Positions 21,366 to 32,070 are shown, numbered from the stretch's first letter. The stretch is DNA of 64,000 bases from Salvia splendens (GCF_004379255.2 NC_056049.1:14058063-14122062), one strand, 5' to 3'. Notes: generated from the sequence alone by a model not told the origin. Program-made: numbers and translations.

Positions 21366-24300
21366 ATGTCGTACAATCTCATGTTTTGGAACGTGAGGGG
21401 GATCGCGAATGCGCCCACTCAAAACGTTCTGAAAAGACTAATTGGTTGTCATAATGTTTTATTTCTTGCAATAATGGAACCGCTCACACAACCGGACCCG
21501 GACCGCTTCTCTAAGGCCTTGGGGCTGTCCTTCATTGGTTCGAACATGAACGAGAAGATTTGGATGTTTGCGGAAGAGGGGTCCACTTTTGATATTGAGG
21601 TTGACTCGGAACAAATTCTCCACGGGTACCTCAAATCCCACCGCCTTGCTAGGCCGGTGGCCATCTCAGCCGTGTACGCCAAATGTACAAGGGCTGAAAG
21701 ACATCACCTATGGGACAAGATGAGAGAGATTGCCGGGCCTCTTGAGGGAACACCTTGGATCATCGGTGGCGATTTCAACACCATGCTATCTCACCAAGAC
21801 AGAGTCGGAAGTGATACCAACCGGCAAGCCGAGATGGTAGATTTTGCGGAGGCAACGGAAGATTGTAGGCTGCTTGACCCTGGTTTTGATGGAGCGGCAT
21901 TCACTTGGGCCAAGAATGGCCTTTTTGAAAGGTTGGATAGAGTGCTTGTCAGCGAGGATTGGACTAAGACCTTCGAGGCTACTCGGGTTACGAACCTCCC
22001 CCGGATTGCCTCGGACCATGGACCAATTCTTGTCAGGTGCACGAAGATGAACACATCCGCTGGAGCCAAGGCTTTCAGGTTCCAGAACATGTGGATCCGA
22101 CATGAAGGATTCATGGCCGTAGTGCAAAAAGCATGGGAGGAGCCCACGGGGGCGGGTGGAATCCTAAACATTCAAATCAAGCAGGCCAGAGTTAAAAAGG
22201 CCCTTAAGGAGTGGAACAAAGAGGTTTTTGGAAACATCCATGCTAATCTAAAAGAAAAGGAGGAAGAAATTGCTTTGGCCCAATCTTGTTTCGAAGCAAG
22301 GCCGACCCCGGATCACAGGACAGCGATCAACAAACACATTGCCGAGTACATCCTTTTGCTGAGAATGGAAGAAGATTTCTGGCGACAGAAGGCAGCTTTG
22401 AGGTGGCTTGCCGAGGGAGACAAAAATACCCGGTTCTACCAAAGCTGGGTGAAACAAAAGAGGGTTCGTCTCCGCATCCATTCAATACGTGTCAATGGGC
22501 AGGAGCTCACCGAGGAAGCCGAGATTAAAAAGTCCGCAGTGGAGTTCTTCCAACAACTCCTTGCCCCCAACAATCCGACACTTGAAGATCCAGACCTCGA
22601 CCTAATCCAGCAGGTCCACTCAGCCGAGCAGTTCGCTGACATCGCAGATGCTCCAAGTGCGGACGAGGTCAGGAGTGCCACCTTTTGCATTTCCGGAGAT
22701 AGTGCACCCGGACCCGACGGCTTCTCGGCCACCTTCTATCAAGCCTGCTGGCCTATTGTGGGGCCGGAGGTAGTGGACGCAATCAGACAGTTCTTCAGAG
22801 GGGCCTTCCTGCCGAGGAGCATCACGGCCACAAGCATAGTCCTTATCCCAAAGAAGGCTTCGCCGGAGTCATGGACCGACTACCGACCCATCAGTCTCTG
22901 CAATGTTTTAAACAAGATCATTACCAAGGTACTCACCTCTCGACTCTCTCCTTTCCTCCCACAGGTCATCTCCCCAAACCAAAGTGGATTTGTCAAAGGT
23001 CGGCTCCTTAACGACAACGCACTTCTGGCTCAAGAGATGTTCCATGAGCTTGCTAGATGCTCCCCAGCGCCTAATGTGGCAGTAAAGATTGACATGGCTA
23101 AAGCCTATGATAGGGTCCAATGGCCATTCCTCTTCAAAGTTTTACGCCGTATGGGTTTCCCGGATTCATGGATTTCACTTATGGAGAGGTGTATTGGGTG
23201 TTGCTGGTTCTCGGTCCTTGTTAACGGGGCACCCTCGGGCTTCTTTAGATCAACTCGAGGACTTCGGCAAGGAGACCCGATCTCCCCCGCTCTGTTCGTA
23301 ATCGCGGCGGACTACCTGTCCCGAGCATTAGATAAGCTCATCCTCGGCCAAAAGGACATGACGTTCAAAGCCTCCCGGAGATGCATGGAGATCAGCCATC
23401 TAGCCTATGCGGACGACATTATCATCTTCACCCAAGCGGCGGCAAATCCTATGCGCCGGCTAAGAGCCTGTCTCGAAAAATATGAAAGAGTCTCCGGCCA
23501 ACAAGTCAGCCTCGCCAAGAGTAATTTCTATATTGCCGAGGCCCATGAACATTGGGCAAACTCGATCCAGGCGGAAGGAGGCTTCTCTAGAGGGGCCTTT
23601 CCTTTTCTCTATCTCGGTGTCCCTATCTACCGTGGTGTCAAGCGCACGGACATGTTCCTCTTTCTACGGGAAAAGATTGCAAGAAGGATCTCAGGATGGG
23701 CACACCGTCACCTATCCTTTGGAGGAAGGCTTACGTTGATTAAGAGCACTCTTGAAGCGATCCCCTTGCACATCTTTCAAGCCGTCGAGCCCACGGCCGG
23801 TACCCTCAAGCAACTTGATCAACAAATGGCCCGATTCTTTTGGGGGTCTACGAATGAAAAGAAGCGGACCCATTGGATTGGATGGGAACAAATGTGCCGG
23901 CCCACTGATGAAGGAGGCCTTGGGATCCGAAAAACTATGGAGGTCCTCCACGCTTTCAATATCAAACTTTGGTGGCGATTTCGGGAGCAAAACTCCCTTT
24001 GGGCAAGATACATGATGGCAAAATATTGCTCCAACTCCACACCGCTCACCTTGAGATTGCCGAGCAGGAGTAGCCCTACGTGGAGAAGGCTCTCAAGAGC
24101 ATGGCCCCTCGCGCAACCGCACATGAGATGGCTAGTGGGACAAGGGGACATCTACTTCTGGGATGACATTTGGCTTGGCAATAGCCCCCTGAGGGAACTT
24201 AGTCTTGATGATAGGGGAAGACCAACCACCCGGGTCTCGGAGTTCATTACAAATGGTGGTTGGGATGTGCCCAAGCTTCAACTCCTTCACAATCAGGCCG

Positions 24301-25532
24301 GCCTCCCTCAGCATGTTATCGATGGCATCATTAATTCACCGATCCTCCATGACGAACAGGATATCCCGAGGTGGAACCTCTCTAAGCATGGGGAATTCAC
24401 GGTGGCTTCGACATGGGACACACTTCGAGGACGAAACCCGATCATCCATGGTTTGGGGGACGTTTGGAAGGTAGGCCTCACCAACTCAATAGCCATCTTT
24501 ATCTGGAGGCTTCTCTCCAATCGGGTGCCGGTTGACACGAAACTTCAGTGGCGGGAGATTGAGCTAGCCTCTAAGTGCCAATGCTGCCCCCACAGACCGA
24601 ACACTGAGTCACTCCAACACCTCTTCATTCAGGGATATGGAGCTCGCAGAGTATGGAGTGAGTTCGACGGCTGGTTCACAGGCCCGTTCCCACGCATCCA
24701 TATCAATGACACAATCCCTACGAGAATCGAAGTGTGGGCGCGAAGGTGCCAACAGCCGAACAAGAAACATCTTAGCCGAGCCACTCCATACCTCATCCTT
24801 TGGTTTATATGGTCGGAGAGAAACAGGAGCCGCCACCAAGGCACACAGTTTAAACCACAAAACGTGGTATGGCAGGTCCACATGTTCATTCGAAATGCTA
24901 TGTCTAATGGAAGCTTGAAGCCGAAACATTGGAAGGGAGTTAAACTTGGAATCAATATTCCTCAACAAGCGGCGGCAATCAGGGCGCTACCCCTAGCCAT
25001 GGCAATCAAATGGAACCCCCCGGATCAGCCGTGGATAAAGCTCAACACGGATGGCTCCTATAATGAAGCGAACGGCAGTACAGGGGCTGGCGGGATTATT
25101 CGAGACCACTCGGGTAAGATGCTCGTCGCCGTCAGCACACCCCTTGAAGCCCACTCGGCGTTAGAAGCGGAGCTGTTGGCCATGATTCACGGGCTAAATA
25201 TAGCCAAGGAATACGGCCTACCAATCTGGATTGAGTCAGATGCAGAGCAAGCAATCAAATTGGTCAATGGGACGGGATGGGGGCCGGCACTCGCTCGGCA
25301 AGCGGTGGCGCAACTAACCATTCTCAAACGCCAACTCAAATTCCGAGCCACCTTCATACACAGGGAGGGGAACAAAGCGGCGGACTTCCTTGCGAAAATG
25401 GGGCTAGTCCAAGACAGTGGCCTACGAATGCACTACAACTCAGCACCGAGAGAACTATTGGACTTGGTTAGATTGGACGAGATGGGAGTGTCGCACATCC
25501 GAAACCTAGACGGGGACGGGTATCAAAGTTGA
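21366..25532 (+). CDS. LINE B ORF2 protein: endonuclease, reverse transcriptase, zinc motif, RNase H; intact
   Basis: This 1388-aa protein starts at ATG 21366, 2 nt after the ORF1 stop. The AP-like endonuclease (residues 1 to about 225) has FWNVRGI, LAIMEP, GGDFN and SDHGP at the catalytic positions. RT begins near residue 448 (PGPDGFSATFY), with KIDMAKAYDRVQWPFL, GLRQGDPISPALF and the catalytic YADD at about 681. A C-terminal zinc motif CQCCPHRPNTESLQHLFI starts at about 1072. RNase H (about 1224-1350) shows the Asp in NTDGSYN, Glu in LEAELLA, Asp in ESDAEQA and HREGNKAADFLAKMG. The enzyme nicks target DNA and copies LINE RNA by target-primed reverse transcription. The domain set matches plant L1 elements with RNase H. 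No lesion is seen. Confidence 0.95.
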   Translation: MSYNLMFWNVRGIANAPTQNVLKRLIGCHNVLFLAIMEPLTQPDPDRFSKALGLSFIGSNMNEKIWMFAEEGSTFDIEVDSEQILHGYLKSHRLARPVAISAVYAKCTRAERHHLWDKMREIAGPLEGTPWIIGGDFNTMLSHQDRVGSDTNRQAEMVDFAEATEDCRLLDPGFDGAAFTWAKNGLFERLDRVLVSEDWTKTFEATRVTNLPRIASDHGPILVRCTKMNTSAGAKAFRFQNMWIRHEGFMAVVQKAWEEPTGAGGILNIQIKQARVKKALKEWNKEVFGNIHANLKEKEEEIALAQSCFEARPTPDHRTAINKHIAEYILLLRMEEDFWRQKAALRWLAEGDKNTRFYQSWVKQKRVRLRIHSIRVNGQELTEEAEIKKSAVEFFQQLLAPNNPTLEDPDLDLIQQVHSAEQFADIADAPSADEVRSATFCISGDSAPGPDGFSATFYQACWPIVGPEVVDAIRQFFRGAFLPRSITATSIVLIPKKASPESWTDYRPISLCNVLNKIITKVLTSRLSPFLPQVISPNQSGFVKGRLLNDNALLAQEMFHELARCSPAPNVAVKIDMAKAYDRVQWPFLFKVLRRMGFPDSWISLMERCIGCCWFSVLVNGAPSGFFRSTRGLRQGDPISPALFVIAADYLSRALDKLILGQKDMTFKASRRCMEISHLAYADDIIIFTQAAANPMRRLRACLEKYERVSGQQVSLAKSNFYIAEAHEHWANSIQAEGGFSRGAFPFLYLGVPIYRGVKRTDMFLFLREKIARRISGWAHRHLSFGGRLTLIKSTLEAIPLHIFQAVEPTAGTLKQLDQQMARFFWGSTNEKKRTHWIGWEQMCRPTDEGGLGIRKTMEVLHAFNIKLWWRFREQNSLWARYMMAKYCSNSTPLTLRLPSRSSPTWRRLSRAWPLAQPHMRWLVGQGDIYFWDDIWLGNSPLRELSLDDRGRPTTRVSEFITNGGWDVPKLQLLHNQAGLPQHVIDGIINSPILHDEQDIPRWNLSKHGEFTVASTWDTLRGRNPIIHGLGDVWKVGLTNSIAIFIWRLLSNRVPVDTKLQWREIELASKCQCCPHRPNTESLQHLFIQGYGARRVWSEFDGWFTGPFPRIHINDTIPTRIEVWARRCQQPNKKHLSRATPYLILWFIWSERNRSRHQGTQFKPQNVVWQVHMFIRNAMSNGSLKPKHWKGVKLGINIPQQAAAIRALPLAMAIKWNPPDQPWIKLNTDGSYNEANGSTGAGGIIRDHSGKMLVAVSTPLEAHSALEAELLAMIHGLNIAKEYGLPIWIESDAEQAIKLVNGTGWGPALARQAVAQLTILKRQLKFRATFIHREGNKAADFLAKMGLVQDSGLRMHYNSAPRELLDLVRLDEMGVSHIRNLDGDGYQS

Positions 25533-25650
25533 TCATGAGACGACGGGAGACAATAGTGACTAGCTTTGTGGTTAATTGTATTTTGGAAAGGAGTATGATG
25601 AGGTCCGAACCTTGTGGGATCGGACCGCATACTACTCTTGATTTTGTTAC

Positions 25651-25674
25651 GGCACACCACTTTTGGGTGTGGCC
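25651..25674 (+). other. 3' UTR stem-loop of LINE B
   Basis: CACACC (25653-25658) and GGTGTG (25666-25671) pair perfectly around the loop ACTTTTG. GG and CC beyond a bulged G extend the stem. It lies about 75 nt upstream of the tail. Confidence 0.65.
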
Positions 25675-25772
25675 ACGCCTTGTAATTATCTCTTGTGGAA
25701 ATATAGGGATGAGGGACCCACGAACCCTCCACCGTAGAGGTGTTTGATTAAAAAAAAAAAAAAAAAAAAAAA

Positions 25773-26838
25773 AGTAATGCCTTTTGGTTTAACTAATGCA
25801 CCAAGTACTTTCATGAGATTGATGCACCATGTTTTGAGAAAATTCATTGGAAAATTTGTGGTTGTATATTTTGATGATATTCTTGTCTATAGCAAAAATG
25901 TGGATGAACATCTTAACCATGTGCGTGCAGTTTTGGATACCTTACGAACAGAATCATTGTATACAAATCTCAAAAAGTGTTCTTTTTGCATGGATAAAGT
26001 TGTTTTTCTGGGTTTTGTTATAAGTGCAAATGGGATTGAAATGGAAAAGGAGAAGGTGAAAGCTATTTTAGAATGGCCAATTCCTCAAAATGTAGCACAA
26101 GTTAGAAGTTTTCATGGTCTTGCAAGTTTTTATAGGAGGTTTGTCAAGGATTTTAGTATAATTGCTGCACCCTTGAATGAAATTGTGAAAAAGGATGTTT
26201 GTTTTTATTGGGGAAAAAAACAAGAGCATGCTTTTAATCGCCTTAAAGAAAAACTTACAACTGCACCAATTCTTTCTTTGCCTAACTTTGATAACATGTT
26301 TGAGCTTGAATGTGATGCATCTGGAGTAGGCATAGGAGATGTTTTGTTGCAGGATGGAAAGCCAATCGCTTACTTTAGTGAAAAGTTGAAAGGAGCTCAA
26401 TTGAACTATCCAACGTATGACAAAGAGTTATATGCTTTGGTTAGAGCTTTGGAAACACGACAACATTACTTGTGGCCTAGAGAGTTTGTAATTCGTACGG
26501 ATCATGAATCTCTCAAGTACTTGAAAGGTCAAGGTAAGCTTAGCAAGAGACATGTTAAGTGCGTGGAATTCATTGAATCATTTCCCTATGTAATCAAATA
26601 CAAAAAGGGAAAAGAAAACATTGTGGCTGATGCATTGTCTCGGAGGTACATTTTGATCACTACTTTGAGTTCTAAGTTGCTTGGTTTTGAGTTGATTAAG
26701 GAAATGTATGATAATGACCCGGACTTTTCTTCTATCTATTTAGCTTGTGAGCATGCTGCATTTGACAAGTTCTATAGGCATGATGGCTATTTGTTTAGAG
26801 AAAATAAATTGTGCATTCCTAAAGGTTCTATGCGTGAA
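25773..26838 (+). pseudogene. Ty3/gypsy polyprotein, piece 3: RT catalytic core and RNase H
   Basis: After the LINE B TSD the RT continues with [20 protein letters not shown], the catalytic YFDD in [13 protein letters not shown], and the thumb. RNase H follows with [46 protein letters not shown] and [11 protein letters not shown]. The frame is open through this piece. It ends at KGSMRE (26838), where LINE C is inserted; the TSD AAAGGTTCTATGCGTGAA is at 26821-26838 and 40083-40100. The integrase part is at 40083. Confidence 0.92.
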
Positions 26839-27205
26839 ATCTTTTCACCATTTCGATTCCTAGAGAGAGATGCTCTCCCTTCTCTCTAGCAATTCTAGCT
26901 TTTGAACGGTAGTCCCCTCCCGACCACCCCACGCCGACATCCCCAACCACTTTTTAGACGCTCTCCCTTCTCTCAAAATAACTCCCTATTGCATCGCCGG
27001 AAAACACCCACCCACCCCTCACGTCGCCACCCGCCCCTCCACCCTCACCACCCTGTCGGCCACCTCCCAATCCCACTCCGCCTGTCACCCCCGGCCCATC
27101 CCCGACGAAAGCCACTTCAACGTCGGACTTGGCTCGCGGCTCCCGTCAACCTCTACTCCACGTCTTGGCTATACCTTGCCGAAGCCCGCCCGGCTGGCCG
27201 AAACA
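26839..27205 (+). other. LINE C 5' UTR with terminal hairpin
   Basis: CTAGAGAGA (26860-26868) and TCTCTCTAG (26881-26889) form the conserved 9-bp hairpin, 21 nt from the 5' end. A second half-copy of the right arm region, GACGCTCTCCCTTCTCTC, occurs near 26958. The rest is strongly C-rich on this strand. No convincing ORF precedes the ORF1 start at 27206. Confidence 0.7.
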
Positions 27206-30200
27206 ATGGGGCAACCGCCGGACCCCGACGAAAAGAGAGACACTCCGGCCCTAAATCCGGAACACTTGCCTGACATTGTTCCCGGGGATGAGGAAGCTCG
27301 GGTCCTCTCCGATCAGCAAATGGTCTTCCGAGCTGGTGAGGCCGCTTCCCTTCAACGTCCGACCAAATCCATGGAACTAAAAAAGGCTAAAGCAAAGCTC
27401 AAAGCCCGGAAAAGTACGCCGGCGCCTCCTACCAAAGGCAATGGTCGTAAGAGATTTGTCCCGTCTCCGATGCCCGAGGACAAGCAACTAAGGAAGAAGA
27501 TAGACTTCGGTGAGGAGGAAGGACCTTCAGCCGGTAGTTCCAAATGCAAAGGATCCCTGTTCCCGGCGACTCCGTCCCTCGACTTGGGGGTCTCTGTCAG
27601 GTTGGAGGACCCCGATTTGCCTCATAAGAAGGAAGAGGAAGTGGAGCATTGGAATGAATGTGAAGAAGAGTTCGATGCCCCCAACGGTAGAACCGTGCCG
27701 GAAGGAGGCGGCTCGCCGGAAACTGCTGCCCCCGCCGTCGAGCTTATGACCGTTTCCGGTGAAGTCCCCTCCCTCCACAATCCCCAGCCAAGACTTGCTA
27801 GGTCACGTGAAGCACAAGCTGCCCCATGTGCTGTCCTTGCCCCAATGGAAAGTGGAAAAGCAAACCTACCTAATCTGGAGGCTGGGACAAAAGTTGACTT
27901 TGAAAGCACTAATCCACCTTTCCTACCTAAGCCATCAGGTACAAAAGCAAACTTGCCTAAAATGATAGCAAGTACAAAAGCCCCCCTTGAAAGTGCCCCC
28001 CCCCCCTTTCCCCTCTAACATGGCACGAGTTGCATCGTTTGGATCCCCACCAAGGAACCCAAAACTAGATGAGATCCTTCATCTTGCAGCGTTGGACTCG
28101 GTGGAAACGCTCGATGCAGCGGCGACGCAGCCTCTCCGTGCCGGAAACCTACCGACGGCCAGTCACAAACCACCGGAGTTTCCCCAAAACTCTTCGGGAT
28201 GCATGCAAAGTGTCACACACACACCTTGGAATGGGAGTGGGGCATCTCTTGAGGACTTTCCCCCTCTCGAACGAGGACGAACTAGCAAGATCCGAGCTAC
28301 GTTTGAGGCCAGCCCGGAACATTATTGTGTGGAGCTCGGCCAGCCGCGACCTAAGGCGAACCCTAACGCCAACCGAGAAAAGCTTATTATCGAGACAACG
28401 AACAAGGCCACGCCTAGTGCCGAGATGGGCGTATTGACAAGAGAAACACCAACACCCAACGATACGCCAATGGATGATGCCGAGAAGATCCACACCGAGA
28501 ATGAAGAGGCCGAGAAGGTCCACACCGAGAAAGGAAAAGCCGAACTGCCGAGAATGGAAAAGCCGAGAAGGGTACACAACGACAACGATGGTGCCGAGAA
28601 GATCCACACCGAGAATGGAAAAGCCGAACACAACAACCCGAAGAGAAAAGGAAATACACTTAAGCCCTCGGCGAATGCCGCAACACAAGGGCCAAATGAA
28701 GTTACTCAACATGGGGGGGTAGAAGCTACCCCGGGGACCTCGGCGTGGCCGAAATCGATGGCGGACTTGCTTAAGGGTACTCCGTCGGGCTCGGCGAGTA
28801 ACACGCTACATGGCGGGGGTGAAGGCACCTCAAGCCACCCCGGCCGGCCGAAAACGATGGCGGACATGCTTAAAGGCTCGACTGACCCTAACGGCCCTCA
28901 AGCCTTTGAGCCGGATAAGCTTCAGAACATTGGATTTGCTTCAGTGTCCGACGGCATCCCGGCCATCTACTTCTCCGGAGCGGAAACTCAAAAGCTTGCT
29001 GAGAGCATGGGACACGCCATTGTGGGTAAGTTCTCTCACTCTATCCCTACCGGACTGCAAATCCAAAAGACTCTCGATAATATTAAACTCCGGTGTGGAT
29101 TCAGTTGGAAGTACATTAATGCTAAACATATTCTCATTCAATGCGAGGACTTGGCGGACTATGCCCGAATCCTTGGAGGCCCAAGGGGTACGCCCGTATG
29201 GCTCATTGACCGTCACCCGATGAGGGTCTTCAAATGGTCCCCGGACTTTGATGCATACTGCGAGTCCCCCATTGCGGCAATTTGGTGCAACCTAATTGGC
29301 CTCCCCATTCATCTTTTCGACCAATCCGCCTTATTCGCCATCGGCAAGCTTCTCGGCACTCCAATACAGATTGATCGAGCCACGGCAAACAAGACTCGGC
29401 TTTCATTTGCCCGAATTTGCGTCGAGATAGACATCACAAAACCGCCTACCGAAGAGATAATCCTTGACCTTGGTGGGCGAGAAACAGTGCAGCGGGTCCG
29501 ATGGGACAAGATACCATCATATTGTCAAGAATGTAAACACGTCGGCCATGCAAGTGAGGTGTGCTATGCGACGGGCAAGAAGGAACGGCCGCCAAAGAGA
29601 AACTACCACAACGGCCCGCCTAAACAGTCACAACCCGAGAGACAAACCGAGAAGGGGAAGCAAGATACGGGGAAGAATGCCCCCAGCTCCAATGAATGGA
29701 AACGTTATGGGAAGAAGCAAGGCAAGGCCGGTGATCGACCAACAATAACAAAACAAATGGGGAGGATATCGGTGGTACTTCCTGGGATGGACCGAACTCG
29801 AAAATGCCGGGCTCATGGCCGGACTCTAAAATGCCGGACTCTGCTTTGGGGAGCGGACCGAGCTCCGGAACTCAAAATGCCGGGCTCAAGGCCGGGACCG
29901 AGGTTGGGATGTCCCCACCGAACCGGGGGAACCCATTGCATCCCACCTCCGAACCACCATCACCACGTGGGAACATGGACGTGGAGTGGGGCTCCCCTAA
30001 TGCGAGGCGCTCGGTCTCACCAGCTCGGCGAGGGAATCTGAGAGGAGGCGCGCGCCATGCCTTGACAAGGGGGCGTGGGTTCTTCTCGGCAAAGAACCAC
30101 ATGAGTACTAACCAATATTACTCTCTCATGGCGAACGGAGAATTTGATGTTGAGAATTGTGGGGATGCGGACGAAGACCCCATGGAGTTGCACATGGGGG

Positions 30201-30325
30201 TCGAGAGGTTAGGAGGCAGCAGTTCGGCCGACGATGCCGAGGAGGTTGCCCCGAACAAAGAGCAATACCGCACTGACTACCAAGGAGGGCCATCAGCCTC
30301 TTTGGGTACGCACCCTTCCTGTTAA
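27206..30325 (+). pseudogene. LINE C ORF1, two frameshifts
   Basis: It starts at ATG 27206 (GQPPDPDEKRD). The first frame holds GRKRFVPSPMPEDKQLRKK and the repeated motifs KANLPNLEAGTKVDFES and KANLPKMIASTKAPLES. At a long C run near 28003-28012 the frame shifts, and the first frame stops at 28018. The second frame carries the EKIHTE-type repeats, the DUF4283-like domain (about 28920-29450) and the knuckle CQECKHVGHASEVC (about 29525-29566). A 1-bp deletion relative to LINE B near 29742 shifts it again. The original frame returns to the stop at 30323-30325. The lesions are few, in line with a young copy. Confidence 0.88.
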
Positions 30326-30327
30326 TG

Positions 30328-31669
30328 ATGTCGTACAATTTCATGTTTTGGAACGTGAGGGGGATTGCGAATGCGCCCACTCAAAACGTTCTAAAAAGAC
30401 TTATTGATTGTCATAATGTTTTATTTCTTGCAATAATGGAACCGCTCACACACCCGGACCCGGACCGATTCTCTAAGGCCTTGGGGCTGCCCTTCATTGG
30501 TTCGAACACGAACGGGAAGATTTGGATGTTCGCGGAAGAGGGGTCCACTTTTGATATTGAGAATGACTCGGAACAAATCCTTCACGGTTACCTCAAGTCC
30601 CACCGCCTTGCTAGGCCGGTGGCCATTTCAGCCGTGTACGCCAAATGTACAAGGGCTGAACGACATCAATTATGGGACAAGATGAGAGAGATTGCCGGGC
30701 CTCTCGAGGGAACACCTTGGATCATCGGTGGCGATTTCAACACCATTCTATCACACCAAGACAGAGTCGGAAGTGATACTAACCGGCAAGCCGAGATGGT
30801 TGATTTTGCGGAGGCAACGGAAGACTGTAGGCTGCTTGATCCTGGTTTTGATGGAGCGGCATTCACTTGGGCCAAGAATGGCCTCTTTGAAAGGTTGGAT
30901 AGAGTGCTTGTCAGTGAGGATTGGACTAAGACCTTCGAGGCTACTCGGGTTACGAATCTCCCCCGGGTTGCCTCGGACCATGGACCAATTCTTGTCAGGT
31001 GCACGAAGATGAACACATCCGCTGGAGCCAAGGCATTCAGGTTCCAGAACATGTGGATCCGACATGAAGGATTCATGGCCGTAGTGCAAAAAGCATGGGA
31101 GGAACCCACGGGGGCGGGTGGAATCCTAAACATTCAAATCAAGCAGGCCAGAGTTAAAAAGGCCCTTAAGGAGTGGAACAAAGAGGTCTTTGGGAACATC
31201 CATGCTAATCTAAAGGAAAAGGAGGAAGAAATTGCTCTGGCCCAATCTAGTTTCGAGGCAAGGCCGACTCCGGAGCACAGGACAGCGATCAACAAACACA
31301 TTGCCGAGTACATCCTTTTGCTGAGAATGGAAGAAGATTTTTGGCGACAGAAGGCAGCTTTGAGGTGGCTTGCCGAGGGAGACAAAAATACCCGGTTCTA
31401 TCAAAGCTGGGTGAAACAAAAGAGGGTCCGTCTCCGCATCCATTCAATTCGTGTCAATGGGCAGGAGCTCACCGAGGAAGCCGAGATTAAAAAGTCCGCA
31501 GTGGAGTTCTTCCAACAACTCCTTGCCCCCAACAATCCGACACTTGAAGACCCAGACCTCGACCTAATCCAGCAGGTCCACTCAGCCGAGCAGTTCGTTG
31601 ACATCGCAGATGCTCCAAGTGCGGACGAGGTCAGGAGTGCCGTCTTTTGCATTTCCGGAGATAGTGCAC
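30328..31669 (+). pseudogene. LINE C ORF2, 5' part: endonuclease
   Basis: ATG 30328 follows the ORF1 stop by 2 nt. The stop itself overlaps another ATG at 30325 in the same frame as ORF2. The endonuclease (FWNVRGIAN, GGDFNTIL, SDHGPILV) and the linker are open and nearly identical to LINE B. The frame is cut at 31669, just before PGPDGFSATFY, by the LTR element. The RT and the rest resume at 37003. Confidence 0.92.
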
Positions 31670-32055
31670 TGGTGCGGAATTGGGGTTGCCGGAGCTGAGA
31701 ACGGCGACCGGAATCACACCAATACAGATAGAACTCGTCGGAGGTGAAGAGGGAATGGGAGAAGAAGAGTATTGCATTAATTTCTGAATGAATTACAAAT
31801 TGAAGAAGCTACAGATTATAAAGCTATGAGCTAGCTAACTACTTGAATTGGCAGTTATAACTAACTCGTTCCTAACTAATCTTCATGCCACGTGTCAATC
31901 TTCTCTCAGCTTCCCTCGAGTGTACACGTGTCATTTCAGCTCGTCTTCGGCAGCTCGTCTTCGGCAGCTCGTCTTCGTCTTTTACGTGTCATTTCAGCTC
32001 GTCTTCGGCAGCTCGTCTTCGGCTTTTATTCTACTAATCTCATTTCCATGCATCA
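31670..32055 (-). repeat. 3' LTR of the chromovirus (386 bp)
   Basis: Direct repeat of 36603-37002. It contains three ACGTGTC motifs (31890-31896, 31926-31932, 31984-31990), which match the ABRE/G-box core. It also has short tandem copies of CGGCAGCTCGTCTT in the U3 side, and a possible TATA box (TTTATAAT on the minus strand, near 31815-31823). It has one 14-bp unit fewer than the 5' LTR. Confidence 0.95.
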
Positions 32056-32070
32056 AATCTCCCCCCCTTC
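32056..32070 (-). other. Polypurine tract of the chromovirus
   Basis: Read on the minus strand, GAAGGGGGGGAGATT directly abuts the 3' LTR, the expected position of the primer for plus-strand synthesis. Confidence 0.85.

Larger units (their letters stand above)
18045..25772 (+). mobile_element. LINE B, uninterrupted full-length L1-type element
   Basis: The element is about 7.7 kb, with a 5' UTR carrying the family hairpin, ORF1 (1017 aa) and ORF2 (1388 aa) both open, a 217-bp 3' UTR with the stem-loop, and a tail of about 23 A (25750-25772). A perfect 17-bp TSD, AGTAATGCCTTTTGGTT, flanks it at 18028-18044 and 25773-25789. The perfect TSD, long tail and open frames indicate a recent insertion and possibly an autonomous copy. 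Confidence 0.95.

Noticed and set aside
31935..32030. CRISPR-like array from the repeated 14-bp units
   Set aside because: The units are contiguous, without spacers, and lie within a plant LTR. They are simple tandem repeats.
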